Assembly: GCA_020747015.1 (NCBI GenBank)
Contig: JAGTJM010000080.1
Span: forward strand, 1 to 64,000
Length of the DNA stretch: 64,000 bases
Direction of reading: 5' to 3'
From: Pyrenochaeta sp. MPI-SDFR-AT-0127
Lineage: Eukaryota; Ascomycota; Dothideomycetes; Pleosporales; Cucurbitariaceae
The notes under the pieces were generated by a model that was not told the DNA's origin, made no database searches, and was given only the letters and a program-made list of their open reading frames with translations. Below are positions 11,118-21,348 of this stretch, one piece after another. The translations under genes and the position numbers were made by a program. The stretch's first letter is position 1, and each line of letters begins with the position of its first letter.

Positions 11118-12063
11118 TCAAGACGTAAGCCCAAAGAACTTCAAAAGCACAGTCTCTACAACAGGGGCGATGTGGCCAACACCCTGCCCAAAGTAACCAG
11201 TCAGCTTCGTGCCATCACCATATACCAACTTTGTGTACTGTGAGCCTTGCTCTACCTGGCTTCCGGTGACATTCTGAGTGTTGGTGACGCCTAGGACAGC
11301 CGACCACTGCTTCAGCTGTTCATAGCCGCACTGCGGGCGGACCAAGGTGTCGGCAAGTCCATGAACGACCAGAAACCGTGGGCGCTTGCCAGTATAGCCG
11401 GGATACGCATTGTAAACATACTTGGCCCACTGATCAGGAGTATGCGTGAGGCCTTGAGCGCAAGTTTGATTAGATCCAAAGGGTGTGGGATCGGATTTCG
11501 AGCCGGCAAAGCATGCGAAGGCTGTGCCCGAATAGGCAGCGCCCGCCTCGAAAACTTCTGGGTAGGAGCCGACCATGACGTTTGTCATCATCGCGCCGGA
11601 TGAACCTCCCATGACGTAAACCTTAGCTTTGTCGCCGTTGTATTTCTGGAGAGTGTAGTTGACCATGCTAATGATTCCGGCCGCGTCGCCGGCACCGCCA
11701 TGAGTCAATGAAGCCGCGTTGTTCACGTCCCAGCAATTGCTGTACTTCGTTGTTTGAGGGTAGATCAGAATGAAACCCAAGCTTTCAGATTGCGATGGCA
11801 ATTTGGTGCCGCTATACCACTGGGAGGCAGTACCACCGCAGGGATGGAGCTAGGGGTTGCAATCAGCATCTTCTTACTCAATGGGCTAGCAGATGAGAAC
11901 TCACTGCAACAATAATGGCTGGGTTCGTCGCGACCTTGCTCGGGACCGAAATATACATTTGAAGGTTGCTCGGGTTAGCACCGAAGCCGGTAACCTGCTG
12001 AAGAGCTCCAAAGGCCGAGCTGGCCGAAGCTAGCAGACCAAAAGCAGTGGTGAATGCCTTCAT
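11118..12063 (-). CDS. CE1 acetylxylan/feruloyl-type esterase, secreted
   Basis: Two exons, 12063..11905 and 11849..11118, with a 55-bp intron (GTGAGT ... CTAG), give 296 residues. The signal peptide is MKAFTTAFGLLASASSAFG. The alpha/beta hydrolase of the PHB-depolymerase/CE1 type is shown by LHPCGG (oxyanion loop), VMGGSSGAMM with nucleophile near Ser136, HGLADTLV (acid) and GVGHIAP (His). The WY and CWDV segments match fungal acetylxylan esterases of CAZy CE1. There is no carbohydrate-binding module. It would deacetylate xylan or cleave feruloyl esters outside the cell; the sequence alone does not decide between these. Confidence 0.9.
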
Positions 12064-14755
12064 TTTGACGCTGAACAATTATGTACGCTGCAGAGACTTG
12101 AAGATGTTTTTTTGCTATGGTTTCATGTTTCCCTCGTGCTCGGAAGGGTTTTATACATCTTACTGTAGCTGTTCCTCACCCACATTTCAGAAACAACCGT
12201 GTAGCGAAGCCGATATGCCAACTAAAGCCCTTGGTAGTGTGGCAGAACATGGATCCCAAAGTGTTTGGAGAAATCACTTTAGATGGAGGAGGAAAATGGA
12301 ACAAATGGGGTAAGCGGATCTTCGCGTCCCCGGTCAATTGTCCCCGCTTATCCCAAAAAGCAAATTGACATGGCACTGTTACCAGGAAAGTTATTTGATT
12401 AGCTTGATATGAGCAAATGTACGCAGTATAAGCCAATCCACGAGACCCCGTAACAGCCAACTGGCGACAAGGGTTGTTAATAGCCGGCGGCATAGTTTAG
12501 ATGTGCGTGGGCCTTCCCGGTCCATAATGTATGTGGGGATAGAATTATCCAGTAGTCGGCAGCTTGATTCGGCACGCATCCAGTCTAAGTTTTCTGCTGA
12601 TGCGTACGCTTGTATGAAGCAATGGGCTCTGTTTGGCTGGGAGATATTGTGGCACATGCTACTGCTGCGCTGGTGATGTGCTTTCAACACCCGGGAAATC
12701 TGGGGAAATTCCACGCTAGAACCTTTGCCGAATGACATCCCGAAGGCACGTGTCATAAGTAAATAATGACCCGTGACGAATCAAAACCATGACGCACGAA
12801 ATCGTCACCCTCGAAAATACGAATACTCAGTAGCAACTCGAGTCTTCAGTGCAATGAACACTTTTCTCTGCTCCTACGTCTAGCATCATTTCTCTATCCT
12901 CAAGGTCAACAGGGCAAATTTGTGCTAATCCTGTTGGCTTTATAGATTTTCGTAATCACAAGTGGTCTGATGTGGTACCTAGTCTGTGAAGACTACTGAA
13001 GTCCACTCAATCTACACGAAACTCAAGTTCTGGGCGGCCATGCTTCCACAGTGTTACCACACTGATTCTGACGGAACAGGCAGGCCAATAGAAAGACTCG
13101 CTAGCCGAAACTTCGCTTACGGTTTCGCATCCCTGAAACAGAGCTCGCTCATAGAAGTAGTCGTTGCGACAGCCAATATAATTTCAGGTTTGGTAGAAAC
13201 AACGACGTTAGCGCTGTTGATGATTATAAGTTCTACAAGGACGTGGACAGCAGTTATCGCCACCCTTTCTGTCTAGCACATGTCTAAGCATCTATCCAGC
13301 GCTTGATGCGCACATATTGTCGTCAACTTCATTGATGAGTTCTAATGTCTAAGAACTTGAGCCTATACCCAGTTAATAAACCCTAGGTACTGCTAATTAT
13401 ACAGCTTGATCTAAAAGCAGCCAACTCTAAGTATACATATTTGCAGATATCCGCCTTCTTTGCGGCCTCGCTGCTAGTGCGTAGCATCGCCCTAGGCGAC
13501 TCAACAGAAGTCTTTAGATGAACCGAAATCTAAGTCGCTGCGTGGAGTCCGTGGTGGTCAACATGTCTGCACAAGCTATGATCATTTCACGTGAATATCT
13601 GGGCGACTTGGTACTCCAGCGTTCTGATGAATAAGCTTCTGTTGGTGCTTTCCCCATCAACAAGGGATGCTGGCAAAGCCTTGTACGTTGACTTCCGTGC
13701 TGTGAAGTCGTGTGGAGAGACAAAGGATGCGAGGACAGAAACTCAAAATGTGAGCGTGTTAGCATTGAACACAGTACATTTTGACGTGGTCGGCAGCGCA
13801 GCTAGACAGGTCGCTCTCAGTTGCCCCCAATAATTCTTCACACAATGTATTGTTTGGGATAGGTTCTTGCCGTAATATTACAATCTTGTGGGCCGATGCA
13901 GGGGGCTTTTCGGAGTTTCCCGGAGTTTCCTGTGATAGAATTACCCGTGAAGCGACATGTTATGCAAGGACTGCGAGAGAATTTGACCGTCGGCTACAAT
14001 CTACCTCATACTCAAACTGCCATTCTTGAACTTCAATTCCTCCTTGATGCGAGCTTCTAAAAGGAAAATTGCCTCCAGTACAAAGAAAACAGATGGAGAA
14101 CATGCTCTATTGGCACAGGTGCATTGGAACTTTCACACTCCGATATATTGGCGGTGAAGACGTCTATCTGTAATTAAACTTGTTTGAAAGATCAACGAGC
14201 GGGGCAGGGTGGGGCACTAGAGGGACTCTCGGGGAAACACGTTACTGACCGGCAATGTCCTTCTTGTGACAGCCATCGCTCGGCGTCTTCGGCGCTCTAC
14301 GTAATATCAAAGGTTTGCAAATAGGGCTGCACATACGGAGACCACACTCGCACTCGTAATAGAAGGAGGGCCGCCATGTCACAAGGCCTCTCGGTTGACA
14401 AGGTACCCAAGTCGCTTGACCCTGCAATAGCTTCCCACAACCGTTCGATATTGCAACAATACTTGGATACTTTACTTGTAGCGGCGTTCTGACTATTCAT
14501 GATTTGAACAACATGATGTATACGAGTCACAGAGTTGTCAGTAGATGCGCAAGAGAACGTTTTTGTTCTTTTGTTGCGATTGACTCCAATCTGCTAATTG
14601 ACCATATCTTTGCGCAACCGCTTTTGTCTACGTAACTCGAATAGTTATCATGTCACAATGCTTCCTTATTACACATCATACACAGAAAATCCAGCAAGGG
14701 CAACTTAGCCTATGGTACAATGACACTTCTTCGCGCCCGATCATTATGACGACTG
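12064..14755. other. gene-poor intergenic region
   Basis: About 2.7 kb. Contains the promoter of the CE1 esterase gene and a stem-loop at 12306..12355. I found no reading frame with domain-like content or sensible splice pattern on either strand. Confidence 0.45.
12306..12355. repeat. short imperfect inverted repeat
   Basis: TGGGGTAAGCGG (12306-12317) and CCGCTTATCCCA (12344-12355) form 12-bp arms with one mismatch around a 26-bp loop. It could be a solo remnant of a DNA transposon terminus or a regulatory palindrome. Confidence 0.4.
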
Positions 14756-15239
14756 TCATCCCTGCTTCCTCACCACAACATTGGGATTTCCGTCTTGGTT
14801 AATCAGCATTCAACACAGCAGAGCGAGAAGCATCACTCACCTCCCATAAGTTCTACAAAGATCTTATCGTCCTCTGTCATCAAGTTCGCACCTGATATCA
14901 GGATAAGCATCTGTACAACGAACTATCTCGGACTTTGTACACACCCGCAAACTTGATCTGATACTCCTCCGCATCTTTTCGGGCTGTGACAGGTTGAACC
15001 CGATCATCACCACCCGCATCCGCCTTGAACCAAAGAACCTTCTTTGGAAGTAGGCTCCGGTCTTCAGACTTGTTACGCCCAAGCACCCAGTCGTCGCATG
15101 CCAGTCGCGAATCTTTAAGCGTGAAGACGGCTGCGTTGGGTCCAAGTTGCGCTTGAATGGGCGGAGACCCACTGTCGTCGAACTTGGCGATTGGAGTTCC
15201 ATCAATCTCAATTGTGAATGGAAAGCTAAGGCTGTCCAT
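14756..15239 (-). CDS. small conserved fungal protein, function unknown
   Basis: Three exons: 15239..14945, 14891..14841 and 14793..14756, joined in consistent phase 1, giving 127 residues. The protein is cytosolic by composition, with no leader from ATG 15239. It starts MDSLSFPFTIEIDGTPIAKF and contains QLGPNAAVFTLKD, DWVLGRNKSEDRSLLPK and VQPVTA, alternating strands and turns typical of a small beta-sandwich. I believe similar short proteins occur across Pezizomycotina without assigned function. The last exon is only 38 nt (12 codons), so an automatic call could miss it. Function not known. Confidence 0.68.
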
Positions 15240-16730
15240 AGTGCCTGATGAGGTGAAGCAACGTGATAGTGAGAACAAGAGGAGGAGAACAATACTCCAC
15301 CGAGAAATACGACGACAAGCAGATGCAGCTGGCATCCGTAAGGGTGGGTAGTAGAGGTTCAGAGTGCTGGAGCGTATTGGCTTGTATCGACTATCGAGGG
15401 CGCCCATGCAAGGTGCTCACGTTTTGGTGAATGACGTTGAAAATGAAGTGTTGAGCATCCGTTGAGTGCATGGGATTCCAATCTGACCGGTGAAAGTAAG
15501 ATGACGTATGAAACAGCACTGCCTTGACACCTCCCTTTGCTGGCGATGGGCCGGCGCCGCGGGCTGCCAACAAGTACACTTGAGACTTGGATACAAGATG
15601 GTGTGCAGTCCAGCAAAGGGGCACGGGGGTGCCCGGGGTGGGCGTTGTGAAGATCAGGACCTCATGAGGCAAGATCTACCGGGCGGGCGCATGATTGCCA
15701 TGCCAAGCTTTGACTTGGGACTTGGCTACTGCCCTTTCTGGCCACTAACTGGCGGCAGTCGCTATCACGTTCAACCACAGCAAACCAATCAGCGCTTCAT
15801 TTGCTGACCCGTCTACCAGACCGCAATATAAATGAAGCTTCGACATCGACCAGCCAAGACACTCATTAGCCTGCCCGCAGTCCACACGATCGCGTCTTTG
15901 AGGCAGGTCCCTTTGGATACTGCCCTACGCCCTCACGCGCCGATTGATGAATCGGCCTTATCGCTAACTGTCAGATTAGGACGCGTGGGTGCGATCATGC
16001 AAAGTAATATAAAAACCTTTCATCTCGGGTTCATCGATCCACGAACTCTGGAATGTGTAGCAAAAATAGCCACGATAATGCTACTTGACTTTCAACGATT
16101 GCTCACCACATGCGTCTTTCTGAGGGTTTAATGCGAACGTAGGAATGTGGGTCTTTAAAAACGGGGGTTCTTCAGTCGCCGTAGTCGCGAGAAATTACCT
16201 CTCCAATGAACTCGAAAAGTCTCCAGGTTGGCGAAGAGCTAAAGCGCTACCGTCCCCCACAGTACCGCCGTGTACTGATCCCGGCGCAGTACTCGGAACT
16301 AATGGTCTTGGTATCAGATAAGCTCCAAGATCAGCTTCCTAAATGGTGATGTCTACCATATGATTGGAGACCGCGTAGGCTAGGGGGAGATAACAGGATC
16401 ACACCATCAGCAAGCCAGCGAGCATAGTGTACACGACTTCAACGACGCTTGGATAGCTACCTACCTCAGAATCTCTAGTCTCATATCTGCCAAGTTTCGA
16501 AATGTCTAATGGGGAAGGACATTTCACAACTGTTGTCTTGGAACCTCGAGGACCACGAGATGGGAAGGTTGTAGGGGACATGTGTCGCACGAACACTACG
16601 GACCATTCGACTACAAATACAGAGCCATCTACCTCTCTAGAAAATCATTCAGACACTCTCATCTGATCCACTCTCTACTCTCTTCAGTGTTCAGACCTAG
16701 CCCGGCATCTCCACCTCGAGCTCCTTCACA
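15240..16730. other. intergenic, divergent
   Basis: About 1.5 kb between the divergent small-protein and trypsin genes. The part just upstream of 15239 stays open on the minus strand but has no family signal. The trypsin 5' leader is CT-rich (16650-16730). No gene seen. Confidence 0.45.
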
Positions 16731-17650
16731 ATGCAATTCAAGGACCTTCTTGCCGCACTTGCGATCCCCGCCCTCTGCCTTGGTGCAGCCATTCCCCAGG
16801 ACTTCCCAGATGGCGAGGACATCGTAGGCGGAGAGCCGGCTGCAGCAGGCAACTTCCCCTTCATCGTCAGTCTGCAGCGAAACGGCGCCCACTTCTGCGG
16901 TGGCTCGTTGCTGAACGCCAATACCGTGGTGACTGCTGCTCACTGCGTTGCCGGTCAGAGTGCTTCGGCGCTTAGGGTCCGCGCTGGAAGTCTTGTACGT
17001 TACTTTTTCCGCCTCGCACACCGGTCGTGCCGAACATTTACACAATGAACGATTTCAACTAACCCTATGCAGAACAGGAACTCAGGAGGAACTCTCTCCA
17101 GCGTATCCGCCATTCGCTCCAACCCCAGCTACACAGCCTCGACATACGACGGCGATGTCGCCATTCTGAAACTTGCAACTCCTATCCCTACTAGCTCGAC
17201 TATCGGTTACGCAACTCTACCAGCTGCTGGTTCCGACCCTGCTGCTGGCACCACCGCCACTGTGGCTGGCTGGTACGTTCTTCCTATCTTCTTCCGGATA
17301 GCCGTTCCACTCAAGAAACATGACTAACAACGTGCAACAGGGGCACCCTCACTTCGGGCGGAACCACTCTGCCCACTACTCTTCGCAAGGTTGATGTCCC
17401 AGTTGTGTCTCGCGCTACATGCAGATCCAACTACGGCACATCTGCCATCACCAACAACATGTTCTGCGCAGGCTTTGCTGCCGGCGGAAAGGACTCTTGC
17501 CAGGGTGACAGCGGTGGCCCAATCATTGATGCCAGCTCCAGGGTTCTTATCGGATTGGTTTCTTGGGGTGAGGGATGCGCTGCAGCAAACAAGCCAGGCG
17601 TGTACACTCGCGTCGGCGCAGTTTTGACTTTCATCAACAGCAACCTATAA
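16731..17650 (+). CDS. secreted trypsin-like serine protease (S1)
   Basis: Three exons: 16731..16994, 17073..17272 and 17341..17650, with clean phases and consensus introns (donors GTACGT, branch site CTAAC), giving 257 residues. Signal peptide, a short propeptide (AAIPQDFPDGED), then the mature N-terminus IVGG at residue 31. The catalytic triad is complete: TAAHC (His71), YDGDVA (Asp116) and GDSGGP (Ser212). Asp206, six residues before the Ser, fills the S1 pocket and predicts cleavage after Lys/Arg. Six Cys fit three trypsin disulfides. Fungal trypsins of this size are secreted nutrition or virulence proteases. It ends the secreted-enzyme zone. Confidence 0.95.
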
Positions 17651-18886
17651 AAAGGTTTTATAGCTGAACATACTCCAGTAGCTACTAAGCAGATCAGATA
17701 GCAAATAGCTAGGATAGTAACTCAGAAGAGAGGAATAGAGATTTGTGGAGACAAAGTTTACGAACATTGCAAGTGTGCTTAACCTACAGTATTACACATG
17801 ACATGTAGAGTGAGCTTAAGAAGGTGACTTCTCTCGCCGCGAAATGAAAACCCCACCGTATCGTGAAAAGAATAGAGTACCTGAACTCCGAAGCGAACAA
17901 CTCCTCGTAGACATAGACCTTTACTACAAAGGTGATTTACAAAAAAATGAACTCTCTGCTTGACTCTGATACATTCAATGAAGGGAAGAGATCTCCGAGA
18001 CTTGAAACATCTAATCCATGTTGCTCACTGAGCGTAGAGCTCAACAAATCAGTAGCACAACCCCTAGTACGTCCACGAGTGTTTCCCATGCATATTTTGC
18101 ATCTCGTGAGAAGATTTCTAACAATTTCTCAGACTATCCGGCAACGCAATGTACAAACATCCTCTCTAGGTAAGAAACTCTGAAACCCACAGACTATTTC
18201 AAGAAACAATGATAAAAGCCTACTTAGTAAGCTATCTTCTAATTAGGAAATTAAAAAAAAAGAGTGTAGATTATAGTAGAAATTTTAGAGTCTATCTAGG
18301 TGGGTAGAACTATTAAATTTATATCTATATCTAACTGTAGGCTAGTAGGTAGGTCCACCTCGTTAAATACTTTTCGCCGAAGTAAGAAATCTATTTACCT
18401 AATGTATACCTTAATGCTATTGCAATATTAAATGTTAAAATAAAGTTCTTGCTGTGTATTGTATTATGCTTCTGCTCTCCTATCGACACCGAATTTCCGA
18501 AGACCGTTATTCAAGGCCGGCATTCTGGATACTTACAAAATTACGCAGCGTTTCCTAAACCCTGTGCAAAATACAGAACTTGTTTGCCGTCGATCGTTGT
18601 TGTCGATCTACGTTGGAGATGCTGCAAACCTTTGTATCGCCGAAGGGTGGGGCCCCGACTCCGAAGATAAGTGGGTCTTATCGCCGAAGACCGAAACATG
18701 GCGTCGGGACAGGCAACTCAACTCACAAAGCCTTAGCCGTGTCGAAGTAGTGAACATCCTACTAGAATACAGGCCTCAGGTGTATAAATGTTGCTATCAC
18801 CGCTGCCTCTAGTAAAGGTATTCAATACAATCCTTCAGCATAACATAAAGAACATCTCAACTTAGTTTTTGTTTTCTCTCCATACT
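17651..18886. other. intergenic with AT-rich tract and repeat-like segment
   Basis: About 1.2 kb. 18220-18450 is strongly AT- and TA-rich, as in RIP-mutated DNA. 18490-18700 repeats CCGAAG five times and contains GGGGCCCC. A TATAAAT near 18782 and CAATACAATCC near 18825 recall LTR ends. No complete LTR pair is visible, so I call it possible transposon debris. Confidence 0.35.
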
Positions 18887-19891
18887 ATGCCTTGCCACGG
18901 TCGATACTCTACCGAGAAGGTGACCTACCCATCTCACGGGGAGACAATTACTGGCATACTTTACATGCCTGAGGGCATCTCAAACCCGCCAGGCGTCGTT
19001 GTACTCGGTCCATATTCGTTCGTCAAGGAGCAAGCTCCACTACAGTATGCCACACGACTCGCCGACGAAGGTTACGCAGCCTTAATCTTCGACCCACGCA
19101 CGGTTGGAGAGAGTACAGGACAACCGCGGCGTTTGGAAAATCCCTTGATGAAGAACGAAGATGTTGTGTCCGGCCTCAGCTACCTCGCTGATAGAGGAGA
19201 TGTGGATGCCAAGAGATTATTCCTCGTTGGTGTCTGCCAAGGTGGTCCCGAGTGCCTAGATGTTGCGTCATATGACAATCGCGTTGTCGCTGTCGCTTCC
19301 GTAACCGGATACTATCGCGATCATGAGACGGACGTTTGGATGATCTGCACTGGCTGTGTCAATATTGAGCCTGGTGTCGACGTGGGAGCTTTGAAGTTGC
19401 CTACAGCTGAGCAAGGAGAAGCTCTCTATCAGGCACGCATTGAGCGAGCCAAAAGCGCTAAAGACCACTTCGAAAAAACAGGGGAAGTCATCTACCAACC
19501 TCTCGTCGACCCCCAAGCCGCAGATCCAAATGTTGGCTCACTCGCTGGCCTTCCAGGACCAGTTGCATGGTCGTGGTACGGTCCTTGGACTTTGAAGGGG
19601 TTTGAGAACCGGTACGCGGTTATGAGTGATCTAGATCACTTCGGCTATTCGACTGTACCTGGGGCGGCCAAACTCACGAAACCTGCTCTGATAATTCATG
19701 GGGACAACTGCATGAATGCGCCTGCAGCGAAGAGACATTATGAATCGATCCCTACGAAGGATAAGAAGCTGATTTGGGATAATAACGTGTCGCATTTCCA
19801 GCACTACGAACAGCCAGATGTTGTGGACCGCAACGTAGGTGAGATTGCGGCTTGGTTTGGACAAGTAAAGGTGGGAAACAGAACGCCATAA
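18887..19891 (+). CDS. alpha/beta hydrolase with a cysteine nucleophile
   Basis: Intronless, 334 residues from ATG 18887 (MPCHGRYS). An alpha/beta hydrolase is shown by the oxyanion strand VVVLGPYSF, the elbow LVGVCQGGPE, the acid region IIHGDNCMN and the His region NNVSHFQHY. At the elbow the usual Gly-x-Ser-x-Gly is Gly-x-Cys-x-Gly, with Cys117 in the nucleophile place, as in dienelactone hydrolase. The rest resembles the bacterial and fungal YcjY/dienelactone-hydrolase-like group. No leader, so it is probably cytosolic. The substrate is unknown; a lactone, ester or thioester is plausible. Confidence 0.78.
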   Translation: MPCHGRYSTEKVTYPSHGETITGILYMPEGISNPPGVVVLGPYSFVKEQAPLQYATRLADEGYAALIFDPRTVGESTGQPRRLENPLMKNEDVVSGLSYLADRGDVDAKRLFLVGVCQGGPECLDVASYDNRVVAVASVTGYYRDHETDVWMICTGCVNIEPGVDVGALKLPTAEQGEALYQARIERAKSAKDHFEKTGEVIYQPLVDPQAADPNVGSLAGLPGPVAWSWYGPWTLKGFENRYAVMSDLDHFGYSTVPGAAKLTKPALIIHGDNCMNAPAAKRHYESIPTKDKKLIWDNNVSHFQHYEQPDVVDRNVGEIAAWFGQVKVGNRTP

Positions 19892-20689
19892 ATAGTTTGT
19901 TGAAAAGGAAGGAGACTATTCCTTATGGACGTCGGGATTGTATGTGTAGGTGATCGATACAGATGGCTCAATGCTACATTCACTACTACTATTTCGTGAC
20001 CGCTCGTGACCAGCTGCTGTTAATTCTTGCTGTCTTCGCTGGCATCCCGATCAAGCAGATGGACTTGCCCGATAGTATCGCATACGTGAAGGCAACGGTG
20101 GTCAGAGGGACTGACCTTGGTTCTCCTTTTCCTTTGCTGCTGAACAGCAGAATTTTGACTGAACACTTCGCTGCGCACCGTGTACATCTTCCATCTTCGG
20201 TGGAGGCCGTCTGAGAGCACACTTTGAAACGCATGTGGTGGCGGCAATAGCGTCGCTGTTGGCGCCCATGTCTTTGTTGACATCCGGCCTGAGTTACTTT
20301 CAGCGTAACGGTATGAGATCAAGTTGAGACAGTGCGGGCGCATGGTTTGTTTGGTCGCTGTGGTTGTGCGGAGCGGCCCATAAAGTTCGCGCAAAATTTG
20401 TCTACGTCAAGAAACCCCTCTTCCATCCTGGGAAAGATACACTTCATCAAGCGCATTATATGCAATCGATATTGGGCACCGGTGCTGTCCGTCCACATTC
20501 CATAGGGGCATTCCTGCGCCTGAATCTCGCTGCAAGGGAGCTCTGCACATACTGACCGCCGGCAGGCATCCAAGGGTCACTTCTGGATGACCAGAGGCGT
20601 ATGCACAGAAGCAGTATTCGTCTGCACGGCATGTTAATTGGAGGGACTGGCGATCAAGGATACATGAAGACCTAATGTTCATAATGACT
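19892..20689. other. intergenic
   Basis: About 0.8 kb between the hydrolase and the LINE gag relic. No gene recognised; it may include further decayed LINE sequence. Confidence 0.4.
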
Positions 20690-20990
20690 CCATGCTGTGT
20701 TCCTGATCTCCCGCGCCATCTCCGTCCGGCGTCGCTTTACCCTGCCCTGTAGCCTCTTTGGCCGCTGCTCTCGCTATGTTCGCTGCGGATCGTTGGACGA
20801 GCTCCACAGTACTTTTGGGCTTGCTCTTGATTACGTCGAAAGCGTGCGCCGTGTGCTCTACTGTTTCTTTGGCCTCGGTCTTCGCGATCCGGAGGACATC
20901 CCTGATCGCGCTATAACCGCACCCAAACGTGCGACATGTGGACTTCAGTGCGTAAAAATGTTGATCAGCACGTAATGTGTGTATCATTTG
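20690..20990 (-). pseudogene. decayed LINE ORF1 (gag) relic
   Basis: The minus-strand translation contains RIAKTEAKETVEHTAHAF and later RAAAKEATGQGKAT, clearly related to the intact LINE ORF1 at 25.2-26.9 kb (RVAQTEAKATAEHTAQAL; RAAAKEATEVGKAT). A deletion removes about ten codons between these blocks. Near 20710 the match continues only in another frame (MAREIRN against MAREIKN), so a frameshift is present. Divergence is high, so it is an old copy or a related family. It lies about 30 bp outside the young LINE and in the same orientation. Confidence 0.75.
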
Positions 20991-21019
20991 TTTGGGGGGT
21001 TTGTCCCTGACGCTATCTC

Positions 21020-21033
21020 CTGAGCCACTGCGA
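21020..21033. repeat. LINE target-site duplication, copy 1 (3' side)
   Basis: CTGAGCCACTGCGA, identical to 26997..27010, directly flanking the LINE. Confidence 0.85.
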
Positions 21034-21048
21034 TTGATTGATTGATTG
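21034..21048 (-). repeat. LINE 3' tail of AATC repeats
   Basis: On the element's strand the end reads TAATCAATCAATCAA directly before the target-site duplication. Short tandem tails like this replace poly(A) in I-group LINEs. Confidence 0.75.
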
Positions 21049-21348
21049 ATTATGTCCTACTCGGTTTCAGCCGCGTTTTCTCCGCAGCTATGCCCGGTTG
21101 GCTAGCTTAGCAGACAGCCGACGCAGCACAAACGTTAATCCGCGCCGCCCCACGTCACTCCCTAAACAAGAGCCAGCTGTTCCCAGAGGCCTGCCGTTTC
21201 CCCTCAACCACTATCTACATATGCTTGGCGGCCCATCTAGATAATGGTTCTACTAACTGGACACTGCGCTTCTAGTCTCGTAGAGGCACTCTGCCTCGTG
21301 TTTTGCGACCCCAATACCTACAGTCTCCCCCCAGCGCTCGGCTGTCGT

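Noticed and set aside
12986..13276. 96-codon plus-strand frame
   Set aside because: Composition is not protein-like and it lies in a long gene-free stretch without supporting signals.
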